NCBI GenBank assembly: GCA_030628325.1
Contig: DAOVRB010000095.1
Location: 1-5,429 of the forward strand
Length of the DNA: 5,429 bases
Direction of reading: 5' to 3'
DNA from: Methanomicrobiaceae archaeon
GTDB taxonomy: Archaea; Halobacteriota; Methanomicrobia; Methanomicrobiales; Methanomicrobiaceae
The notes under the pieces: generated by a model
Database searches by the model: none
Seen by the model: the letters and a program-made list of their open reading frames with translations, nothing else
Told to the model about the DNA's origin: nothing
Made by a program: the position numbers and the translations under genes
Shown here: one piece after another, positions 1 to 5,429 of the stretch
Numbering within the stretch: position 1 is the stretch's first letter
Layout: each line of letters starts with the position of its first letter

Positions 1-192
1 ACGGTTAGAATATTGAATTTGCAGCCATTATTGGTTGTTTTTTCAAAAATTATGCGCCTATAATTTAGGCACACGATGGGGCCGATTTTGATCTAATTTG
101 CTCGCCAATAATGCCCCAGATTTTAAAAGAATAGCCCGCACGCCAGTTATTTTTAAAACGATGCGCCTAATGATGCCGGGAAGTTAGGTTTT
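1..192. other. AT-rich intergenic region with degenerate repeats
   Basis: No convincing gene is visible in these 192 bases. One frame is open from the window edge to a TAA at 61-63 and could be the tail of an upstream gene, but its roughly 20 residues match nothing I recognise. A T6 run at 38-43 could be a terminator for that gene. The 9-mer ATGCGCCTA occurs at 52-60 and again at 161-169, each preceded by a T-rich then A-rich stretch. GCCTA (56-60) and TAGGC (66-70) form a 5-bp inverted repeat with a 5-base loop. The right part probably holds the promoter of the small gene at 193. Confidence 0.5.
147..158 (+). promoter_or_regulatory. Candidate TATA box for the small zinc-ribbon gene
   Basis: TTATTTTTAAAA at 147-158 resembles an archaeal TATA element. 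Initiation about 25 bases downstream would fall near 180, leaving a leader of about 12 bases before the ATG at 193, with a weak Shine-Dalgarno-like AGG at 186-188. This is inferred from spacing and composition only; the surroundings are AT-rich, so chance matches are common. Confidence 0.35.
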
Positions 193-366
193 ATGACAGG
201 CATACCTGTATTTCTGCTATTTTTCTTTCTGCCCTTAATCCCTTTTCTGAAACGCTCCCACTATATGAAGAAGTGCCCTCTCTGCGGATGGGAGACAGCC
301 GGCAGTGAATTATTCTGTCCCTGCGACGGAAGCAGACTCGTTTCTGAAGCTGACTTCAGAGAGTGA
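193..366 (+). CDS. Small membrane-anchored zinc-ribbon protein (57 aa)
   Basis: This short gene encodes 57 residues from ATG 193 to TGA 364-366. Residues 3-19 are almost entirely hydrophobic (IPVFLLFFFLPLIPFL) and are followed by KRSHYMKK, which fits a single membrane segment with a basic flank. Residues 28-46 form a zinc-ribbon-like pattern: CPLC at 28-31, then FCPCDG at 41-46, giving Cys28, Cys31, Cys42 and Cys44 as likely metal ligands. The CPxCGWE...FCPxDGxxL layout resembles zinc-ribbon domains common in archaeal small proteins. The start is supported by an AGG four bases upstream and a TATA-like box about 40 bases upstream. The function is unknown; the ribbon may mediate protein or nucleic acid contacts at the membrane. 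Its last 57 bases overlap, antisense, the end of the transposase-like reading frame. That frame probably runs into this gene by chance after truncation. Confidence 0.6.
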   Translation: MTGIPVFLLFFFLPLIPFLKRSHYMKKCPLCGWETAGSELFCPCDGSRLVSEADFRE

Positions 367-819
367 AATGAGAGATACGGGAATTTTAATCTCATAGAGT
401 TCCATGCAGGGGACTGGTCTGAAAGGTTTATCTGCATAATTTTTTACTGTCCCTCTGTCAACTACAATATTCATTGCTCTTAAAATTTTAGAGATATAAT
501 TATAGGGGTGCCTGTTTTTGTTTGCAATGCAGAAGTCAACTATAGGTGCGCCGACTCTGGTGCCCGGGTAAAAAGGAGAATCGGCATACAGGAGTTTTCC
601 ACACCCTGTGCAGTGATACCTTTTAACAAAAACATGGATATTTTTTGTTCTGTCTCCATCAATAATCGTAGCAAATTTCTTTTTTTTTGTGTCATGCCCT
701 TTAATTTCACTCCCGCAGGACGGGCAGATTCCGTTTCCCAAAAAGACCATATTGTCCATTCCTGCAATGCCGCCTGTGATTAGTTCAACGATCATCGGAG
801 GTAGTAATATTTGTCTCAT
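310..819 (-). CDS. Truncated transposase-like zinc-ribbon/HTH protein
   Basis: The 169-residue product has two CxxC knuckles, CPSC at 32-35 and CTGC at 70-73, separated by a basic linker, which makes a classic zinc ribbon. Residues 104-129 (HPYNYISKILRAMN, then VVDRGTVKNY) look like the helix-turn-helix found after the ribbon in many archaeal DDE transposases. No catalytic DDE domain follows: the frame ends at the TAA at 312-310, and residues 152-169 are antisense to the small gene at 193-366, so the tail is probably read-through sequence. I infer the N-terminal remnant of an insertion sequence, broken near position 366-375. An alternative is a small DNA-binding regulator, since it is divergent from fdhA. 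The start is uncertain; Met21 or Met24 are other options, with AGGA just ahead of them. I could not assign an IS family or see terminal inverted repeats. Confidence 0.5.
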   Translation of the reverse strand: MRQILLPPMIVELITGGIAGMDNMVFLGNGICPSCGSEIKGHDTKKKKFATIIDGDRTKNIHVFVKRYHCTGCGKLLYADSPFYPGTRVGAPIVDFCIANKNRHPYNYISKILRAMNIVVDRGTVKNYADKPFRPVPCMELYEIKIPVSLISLSEVSFRNESASVAGTE

Positions 820-958
820 GTTTGCGCCCGTGCCTTTTGTGGACTCTCTGTGTTAAGTTGTTATTGTTTATGTAAATGGTCATCATTTATCAACATGTGG
901 GTAAATCTGTCTGAAGTCCACCGTTGTTCTACATGTTTTGGGAGGCCAAACGATCTCC

Positions 959-966
959 TTAAATAT
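959..966 (+). promoter_or_regulatory. Candidate TATA box of the fdhAB operon
   Basis: TTAAATAT at 959-966 lies 37-44 bases ahead of the chosen fdhA start. Initiation about 25 bases downstream would be near 985-990, giving a short leader that still includes the GAGGT at 992-996. The sequence just upstream is not clearly purine-rich, so the TFB recognition element is weak. The small inverted repeat at 976-985 would overlap the initiation region and could be an operator, but it is only 4 bp per arm. Confidence 0.35.
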
Positions 967-991
967 GGAAAAAATAGAATTTTCTGTGTTC

Positions 992-996
992 GAGGT
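992..996 (+). promoter_or_regulatory. Ribosome binding site that fixes the fdhA start
   Basis: GAGGT is directly followed by ATG 997 (no spacing) and lies six bases before ATG 1003. The spacing makes 1003 the better start. The resulting N-terminus, MDLKYVQTTCPYCG, matches the usual methanogen FdhA N-terminus, in which the first cluster cysteine comes about ten residues in. Confidence 0.65.
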
Positions 997-1002
997 ATGA
1001 CT

Positions 1003-3069
1003 ATGGATCTGAAATACGTTCAAACAACCTGCCCCTACTGTGGGACAGGTTGCACATTCAACCTCGTGGTAAAAGATGGCAAGGTAGTCGGTACAGCTCC
1101 GTACCAGCGCTCCCCTGTCAACGAAGGAAGGGTATGCCCCAAGGGTACCTACGCCCACGAGTTTGTCAACAGAGAAGATCGCCTTAAAGTGCCGCTTATC
1201 AAAAAGAACGGCAAGTTTGAGGAGGCAACCTGGGATGAGGCATACAAACTCATCGCAGAAAAGTTCAAGGGATACAAACCAAGTGAGATTGCTGTGCTTT
1301 CATCAGCCCGGACCTCAAATGAGGAGAACTACGCTCTGATGAAACTTGCACGTGGTGCATTCAAAACAACTCACATAGACCACTGTGCACGTCTCTGCCA
1401 TTCATCAACTGTGGCAGGTCTTGCTGCATCATTCGGTTCAGGTGCAATGACCAACTCTATTGATGACATTGCTGAGTCAAAGTGCGTCTTTATTATTGGT
1501 TCAAACACATTTGAGCAGCACCCGCTCATCGGCCGCAAAATTATGGCGGCAAAGAAGAATGGTGGCAAACTCATCTACGCTGACCCCCGTTACACCTGTA
1601 CCGGGAAGCAGGCTGACCTGTATATGCAGTTTAAGTCAGGAGCAGACGTTGCAATTTTCAACTGCCTGATGGGTGAAATCATCCGTAATGGCTGGGAAGA
1701 CAAGGAATGGATTGCAACCCGCGCCAAGGGCTTTGATGAGCTCAAAGAGATGGTGCTCAGGGATGACTATCTGCCTGAGAATGTCGAGAAGATCTCCGGT
1801 ATCCCGGCAGAGCAGCTAAGGACAGCTGCAGAGTGGATCGGAACCGCAGAGTCGTCTACACTTCTCTATTCAATGGGTATCACTCAGCACACCGTAGGTG
1901 TGGACAATGTAAAATCCACTGCAAACCTCCAGATGCTTACCGGCAACATCGGCAAGCGTGGCGGTGGTGTGAATGCACTCCGTGGCCAGAACAATGTGCA
2001 GGGTGCCTGTGATATGGGTGCACTGCCTGTGGTATTCACCGGTTACCAGAAGGTTATCGACCCCGCAGCTTACAAGAAATTCGAAGATGCATGGGGCTTC
2101 CCTGATGGAATCTGTGCAGCTGCGAACGGTTATGAAGTCACTACGATGGTGAACGTTCTCGCCGACAACCCAGGTGAGCTCAAAGGCATGTACATCATGG
2201 GTGAAAACCCGATGCTCTCTGATCCTGATCTGACCCACGCTGAGCATGCGTTTAAGAACCTTGACTTCCTTGTCGTGCAGGATATCTTCCTGACCGAGAC
2301 TGCTGAATTCGCAGATGTTGTTCTGCCTGCAGCCTGTTATGCAGAGAAGGTTGGTACACAGACCTCAACCGAGCGTCGTGTCCAGATGTGGAGAAAGGCA
2401 CAGGATCCACCTGGCGATGCAAAACTTGACTGGAAGATCATCGCAGAAGTGGCTGCGGCAATGGGCTATGCAGATCAGTTTGCATGGGAATCTGCTGAGG
2501 ATATCTTCAATGAAATCGCAGAACTAACTCCGTCCTATCATGGTATGAACTATGAGCGTCTCGCAAAGCCTGAGGCACTGCACTGGCCATGCCCCGCTCT
2601 TGACCACCCGGGAACTCCAATCCTGCATATCGGCAAGTGTGCACACCCTGATGGTAAGGGCGTCATGCACGCACTTGAGTGGAAACCACCTGCAGAGGTA
2701 CCTGATGACGAGTATCCGTTCATCCTCACTACCGGACGTATTCTCTTCCACTGGCACACCGGTTCAATGACCCGCCGTTCAGAGACTCTTGACAAAGAGG
2801 TTCCGACCGGATTTGTCGAGATCAACACCGAGGATGCAAGGGCTCTTGGTATCAAGGACAAAGAACTTGTCAGGGCAAGTACCCGCCGTGGTGTGATAGA
2901 TGTTCCGGCAAAGGTGACCCGGGATATCATGAAAGGCGTCATGTTCATGCCATTCCACTTTGCTGAATGTGCGGCAAACAGGCTGACCAACAATGCACTT
3001 GACCCGATCTGTAAGATTCCGGAGTTCAAGGCATGTGCTGTTAAAATTGAAAAGATTCAGGAGGCCTGA
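1003..3069 (+). CDS. fdhA: F420-dependent formate dehydrogenase, alpha (catalytic) subunit
   Basis: FdhA oxidises formate to CO2 at a bis-molybdopterin guanine dinucleotide centre (Mo or W) and passes electrons to FdhB, in the cytoplasm. With the start at 1003 it has 688 residues, close to the roughly 684 of Methanobacterium formicicum FdhA. The N-terminal 4Fe-4S domain has Cys10, Cys13, Cys17 and Cys45 (CPYCGTGC and CPKG), with Lys47 as the conserved electron-relay lysine. The active site is ARLCHSS: Cys132 takes the place of Sec140 in E. coli FdhH and His133 that of His141. Arg327 in LRGQNNVQGACDMG corresponds to the formate-binding Arg333. The molybdopterin-oxidoreductase core fills the middle, and the C-terminal dinucleotide-binding domain starts near YPFILTTGR (571-579). 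A longer start at 811 is possible in frame but unsupported. fdhB follows after 2 bp, so the two are surely co-transcribed. There is no twin-arginine signal, consistent with a soluble F420-linked enzyme. Confidence 0.96.
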   Translation: MDLKYVQTTCPYCGTGCTFNLVVKDGKVVGTAPYQRSPVNEGRVCPKGTYAHEFVNREDRLKVPLIKKNGKFEEATWDEAYKLIAEKFKGYKPSEIAVLSSARTSNEENYALMKLARGAFKTTHIDHCARLCHSSTVAGLAASFGSGAMTNSIDDIAESKCVFIIGSNTFEQHPLIGRKIMAAKKNGGKLIYADPRYTCTGKQADLYMQFKSGADVAIFNCLMGEIIRNGWEDKEWIATRAKGFDELKEMVLRDDYLPENVEKISGIPAEQLRTAAEWIGTAESSTLLYSMGITQHTVGVDNVKSTANLQMLTGNIGKRGGGVNALRGQNNVQGACDMGALPVVFTGYQKVIDPAAYKKFEDAWGFPDGICAAANGYEVTTMVNVLADNPGELKGMYIMGENPMLSDPDLTHAEHAFKNLDFLVVQDIFLTETAEFADVVLPAACYAEKVGTQTSTERRVQMWRKAQDPPGDAKLDWKIIAEVAAAMGYADQFAWESAEDIFNEIAELTPSYHGMNYERLAKPEALHWPCPALDHPGTPILHIGKCAHPDGKGVMHALEWKPPAEVPDDEYPFILTTGRILFHWHTGSMTRRSETLDKEVPTGFVEINTEDARALGIKDKELVRASTRRGVIDVPAKVTRDIMKGVMFMPFHFAECAANRLTNNALDPICKIPEFKACAVKIEKIQEA
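3059..3064 (+). promoter_or_regulatory. Ribosome binding site of fdhB inside the fdhA end
   Basis: AGGAGG overlaps the last codons of fdhA and lies seven bases before ATG 3072. This is a near-ideal site and, with the 2-bp gap between genes, indicates coupled translation of the two subunits. Confidence 0.8.
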
Positions 3070-3071
3070 AA

Positions 3072-4307
3072 ATGTCAGCAAAAGGCGATATGTTATATGC
3101 ATGGGCAAACGATGCAGACATCCTTGAGAAGGGTGAGTGCGGCGGAGCCGTTACAACTCTTCTGAAGTATGCACTTGAGAGTGGAATGGTTGACGCTGTG
3201 CTTGCAGTTCAGAAGGGATATGATATCTATGATGCAACTCCTGTGTTCATCACAGACCCTGCAGAAATCATAAAGACCGCTGGTTCACTACACTGTGGTA
3301 CACTTCTGCTCCCAAAGCTGATCAAGAACTGGTTAGGCGGTGCAAACGACATGAAGATTGCAGTCACAGTGAAAGGCTGTGATGCAAAGGCAATGTACGA
3401 ACTTGCAAAGCGTGAGCAGATAAATCTTGACAATGTTATCATGATCGGTCTGAACTGTGGTGGTTCCGTAAGCCCGGTTTCAGCACGTAAGATGATTGCT
3501 GACAAGTTTGAGACCGACCCTGACACTGTTGTCAAGGAAGAGATCGACAAAGGTCAGTTTATCATTGAGACTGCCGACGGTCACAAGGGCATCTCCATTG
3601 ATGACCTTGAAGAGGAAGGCTACGGCCGCCGTGCCAACTGTCAGCGCTGCAAAACAAAAGTTCCACGTCAGGCAGATCTTGCATGTGGTAACTGGGGTGT
3701 TATCGGTGATAAGGCTGGTAAGGCAACCTTTGTTGAAGTATGCAGTGATAAGGGTGCGGAACTTCTTGACGCAGCAGTTAAGGCAGGTGCACTTGCAACT
3801 GAGGATCCAATCCCCAAAGGAATTGTAATCCGCGGTAAGATTGAGAACGCAATGTTCAAACTTGCTGACAAGTACCGTGAGAAGCAGTTCTCTGAACTTG
3901 GTGAGAGCACTGACCGCTTAAAGTTCATCATGGATGAGACTTCAAAGTGTATCAAGTGTTACCAGTGTATTGAGAACTGTCCGATCTGCTACTGTAAAGA
4001 GTGCAGTACCAAGAAGGCTCACCTTGTGACTCCTGGACAGGTGCCACCGCCATTCATGTTCCACCTGATTCGCTATTCACACATAGCTGATTCATGTATC
4101 AACTGTGGTCAGTGCGAAGAACTTTGTGCAATGGATATCCCAAATGCACTGTTCATGCACTCACTTCAGACTGAGATGGAGAAAATGTTTGGCTTCACAC
4201 CTGGTGTCAACATGGACCTGCCGATTCTTGCACTTGTTGAAGAACCTGCAGAGCGTGACCGTCTCTCCGCTACCGGCTCTGACCAGATCTTTGACATCTT
4301 CAAATAA
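3072..4307 (+). CDS. fdhB: F420-dependent formate dehydrogenase, beta subunit
   Basis: FdhB takes electrons from FdhA and reduces coenzyme F420 on FAD. In Methanomicrobiales relatives the FdhAB pair also docks on heterodisulfide reductase. The 411 residues are near the usual 400. The FrhB/FdhB-type N-terminal domain shows CGGAVTTLLKYALESG at 23-38. The flavin/cluster domain that follows contains LHCGT (Cys75), KGCDAK (Cys103), LNCGGS (Cys129), CQRC (190-193) and ACGNWG (Cys205), which include candidate ligands for the FrhB-type 4Fe-4S cluster. The C-terminus is a two-cluster ferredoxin domain: Cys293, 296, 299 and 303, then Cys342, 345, 348 and 352. Between them, PICYCKEC adds Cys306, 308 and 311. 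The ferredoxin domain and the position directly after fdhA separate it from hydrogenase FrhB, which lacks this extension. No frameshift or missing motif is seen. Confidence 0.95.
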   Translation: MSAKGDMLYAWANDADILEKGECGGAVTTLLKYALESGMVDAVLAVQKGYDIYDATPVFITDPAEIIKTAGSLHCGTLLLPKLIKNWLGGANDMKIAVTVKGCDAKAMYELAKREQINLDNVIMIGLNCGGSVSPVSARKMIADKFETDPDTVVKEEIDKGQFIIETADGHKGISIDDLEEEGYGRRANCQRCKTKVPRQADLACGNWGVIGDKAGKATFVEVCSDKGAELLDAAVKAGALATEDPIPKGIVIRGKIENAMFKLADKYREKQFSELGESTDRLKFIMDETSKCIKCYQCIENCPICYCKECSTKKAHLVTPGQVPPPFMFHLIRYSHIADSCINCGQCEELCAMDIPNALFMHSLQTEMEKMFGFTPGVNMDLPILALVEEPAERDRLSATGSDQIFDIFK

Positions 4308-4320
4308 TCTTTTTTTTATA
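4308..4320 (+). terminator. T-tract terminator after fdhAB
   Basis: Right after the TAA of fdhB comes TCTTTTTTTT, with eight T at 4310-4317. Archaeal RNA polymerase terminates on such U-rich tracts without a hairpin, and none is seen here, so this fits the end of the fdhAB transcript. Confidence 0.6.
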
Positions 4321-4627
4321 CCAGGTCCGGATAGCATCAGATGATCTATTCCCGATTGACAGATGTATTCCCTATATTTTGTGTATCTTAGATCTGGCCT
4401 CTATTGGTGAATTCCGGATTGATAGTGGATTTTCTGTATTTTGGAAATTCTGATTATATTGGCGAACGTTTCTTTTTGGACTTCATGTTGATTCCTGATC
4501 CATTCCGAATCTCACTCTGAGTTTTGTCCTGACTTTCACCCGGGCTTTTATCCTGCCTGCATTTGCGCCCTGACTTGTCAACAGGACAAGCAAACTTGTT
4601 TTTTGTACAATAAATCAGAGTAATTTT
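4318..4627. other. Intergenic region before the purine permease
   Basis: No gene is visible in either strand of this 310-base stretch. Its upper strand is pyrimidine-rich between about 4470 and 4570. There is a loosely repeated block: ATTCCCGATTGACAG at 4348 resembles ATTCCGGATTGATAG at 4411, each followed by a T-rich TATTTTG-like end. CCTGACTT occurs at 4528-4535 and 4569-4576. Possible TATA elements are TATATT at 4455-4460 (preceded by GGAAATT) and TACAATAAA at 4606-4614. Near the end lie overlapping short hairpins and the palindrome TTGTACAA, listed separately. Confidence 0.5.
4574..4610 (+). promoter_or_regulatory. Alternative hairpins and TTGTACAA palindrome before permease gene
   Basis: CTTGTC (4574-4579) can pair with GACAAG (4585-4590) around a 5-base loop. 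The same second arm, ACAAG (4586-4590), can instead pair with CTTGT (4595-4599) around a CAAA loop, and a T6 run at 4599-4604 follows. The two pairings exclude each other. The perfect 8-bp palindrome TTGTACAA (4603-4610) comes next and could be a protein-binding site. All arms are short, so a role as attenuator or operator for the permease is only a possibility. Confidence 0.3.
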
Positions 4628-5429
4628 ATGCATCCTGTTCGTAGTTTTATCATGAAATGGGGATTTTCAGGAACTGCTGATGCAATATTTGGTCTCACAA
4701 AACACGGAACTGATGTAAAAACAGAGGTGCTTGCGGGCACTGTCACATTTATGACTATGGCCTATATCATAGTCGTCAACCCTGCAATCCTCGTTGCGGC
4801 AGGCATTCCATTCGGTCCGTCAATGGTCGCCACCATCCTCAGCGCCATATTCGGGACACTGATAATGGGTGTATATGCCAATCGTCCCTTTGCCATTGCA
4901 CCATATATGGGCGAGAACGCCTTTGTCGCATACACGGTCTGCGGTGTTCTCGGATATTCCTGGCAGACAGCGATCGGTGCCGTCTTTATCAGCGGTATCC
5001 TGCTCCTGATTCTCACAGTAGCAGGTGGTCGGAAGTTAATGTCAGAAGCAGTCCCACAGAATCTGAAATACAGTTTTTCTGTTGGTATTGGTCTCTTCAT
5101 CACTTTCATTGGTCTTGTCAATACCGGTATTGTAGTTCCCGCCAACGGAGGCGGGGTGCCTGTCATGGTCGGAGCACTTGCTTCCCCTGAAGTTATGCTT
5201 GCCATCTTTGGTTTCCTCCTGATATCTGCGCTCCTGATCAGAAAGGTTAAGGGTGCAATCCTGATCGGCATGATCGCAACGTCGTTTCTTGCTTTTGTCA
5301 TGGGGACTGCAAAGGCACCTGAGGCGTATTTCAGCATGCCGCTGGACATCACCCCCATACTGTTTCAGCTTGATATAACCGGCGCACTTTCATGGGGTTT
5401 TTTTGCGGTTATTCTTACGATGTTTACGA
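4628..5429 (+). CDS. NCS2/AzgA-like purine (adenine/guanine/hypoxanthine) permease, 3' end cut off
   Basis: This gene starts at ATG 4628 and stays open to the window edge, giving 267 of an expected 430 or so residues. It should be an inner-membrane nucleobase importer, probably proton-driven, of the AzgA branch of the NCS2 family. The branch is recognised by GLTKHGTDVKTEVLAG then TFMTMAYIIVVNPAIL (residues 22-55), by PFAIAPYMGENAFVAYT (87-103) and by PQNLKYSFSVGIGLFITFIGL-type sequence from residue 143. About seven hydrophobic segments fit in the visible part. The AzgA motif is usually APGMGLNA; here it reads APYMGENA. The start is uncertain: ATG 4652 (Met9) is also possible and neither has a good Shine-Dalgarno site. 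It is probably transcribed separately from fdhAB, given the T-tract and long gap. The exact purine specificity cannot be read from sequence. Confidence 0.85.
   Translation, partial: MHPVRSFIMKWGFSGTADAIFGLTKHGTDVKTEVLAGTVTFMTMAYIIVVNPAILVAAGIPFGPSMVATILSAIFGTLIMGVYANRPFAIAPYMGENAFVAYTVCGVLGYSWQTAIGAVFISGILLLILTVAGGRKLMSEAVPQNLKYSFSVGIGLFITFIGLVNTGIVVPANGGGVPVMVGALASPEVMLAIFGFLLISALLIRKVKGAILIGMIATSFLAFVMGTAKAPEAYFSMPLDITPILFQLDITGALSWGFFAVILTMFT

Larger units (their letters stand above)
820..1002. other. Divergent intergenic region upstream of fdhA
   Basis: The frame of fdhA stays open upstream to an ATG at 811, but the roughly 64 extra residues are Cys-rich, unlike the start of known FdhA proteins, and I read them as non-coding. 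There is no recognisable fdhC, tRNA or other gene here. The right end carries a TATA-like element, a short inverted repeat AGAA-TT-TTCT (976-985) and the ribosome binding site of fdhA. Confidence 0.55.

Noticed and set aside
508..783. Plus-strand open frame of 91 codons
   Set aside because: It is antisense to the zinc-ribbon/HTH gene, whose CxxC knuckles and HTH make the minus strand the coding one.
811..1002. Possible Cys-rich N-terminal extension or remnant of fdhC
   Set aside because: No transmembrane pattern or formate/nitrite-transporter motif is visible, and the extension does not resemble FdhA family N-termini.
1390..1410. Possible selenocysteine site in fdhA
   Set aside because: The active-site codon is TGC; no in-frame TGA occurs, and I saw no SECIS-like hairpin after the gene.
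2550..3029. Minus-strand open frame of 159 codons
   Set aside because: It is antisense to the conserved C-terminal domain of fdhA and is rich in Ser, Arg and Pro without a recognisable motif.
4308..4627. Known riboswitch upstream of the purine permease
   Set aside because: I could not find a purine or PreQ1 riboswitch core; the hairpins are short and unlike known classes.
4762..5358. Long minus-strand open frame of 198 codons
   Set aside because: It lies antisense to the clearly recognised permease; its product has no membrane or domain pattern and reflects the codon bias of the plus strand.
1..5429. CRISPR array, tRNA or rRNA genes
   Set aside because: No regularly spaced repeats and no cloverleaf or conserved rRNA segments are visible on either strand.

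Overview
The window looks like a formate-using methanogenic archaeon, most likely of the order Methanomicrobiales (genus not resolved). The basis is an fdhA-fdhB pair of the F420-dependent formate dehydrogenase type, archaeal-style signals (AT-rich TATA-like boxes, a bare T-tract after fdhB, strong Shine-Dalgarno sites) and short zinc-ribbon proteins.

Layout. Positions 1-192 are AT-rich non-coding DNA with a degenerate repeat built around ATGCGCCTA and a plausible promoter. A small unlisted gene (193-366, +) encodes a 57-residue protein with one hydrophobic N-terminal segment and a zinc ribbon. Facing it on the minus strand (819-310) is a 169-residue zinc-ribbon plus helix-turn-helix protein. 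It looks like the N-terminal part of a transposase without its catalytic domain, and its last codons run antisense into the end of the small gene. A 183-bp gap (820-1002) then holds the fdhA promoter region.

The core is fdhA (1003-3069, 688 aa, cysteine-type active site) followed 2 bp later by fdhB (3072-4307, 411 aa). FdhA oxidises formate at a molybdenum or tungsten pterin centre. Electrons pass through its 4Fe-4S cluster to FdhB, which carries FAD and further clusters and reduces coenzyme F420; in relatives it also feeds heterodisulfide reductase. No formate transporter gene (fdhC) lies in the window, unlike the fdhCAB arrangement of Methanobacterium formicicum. A T8 tract follows fdhB.

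A 320-bp intergenic stretch with alternative short hairpins and an 8-bp palindrome leads into the 5' part of an NCS2/AzgA-like purine permease (4628 to the window end, truncated by the edge). Formate is a one-carbon donor in archaeal purine synthesis, but a functional link between fdhAB and the permease is only speculation.

I see no convincing new multi-gene system. The most useful points are the corrected fdhA start, the small zinc-ribbon gene, the decayed transposase beside fdhA, the variant motif in the permease and the structured leader in front of it.
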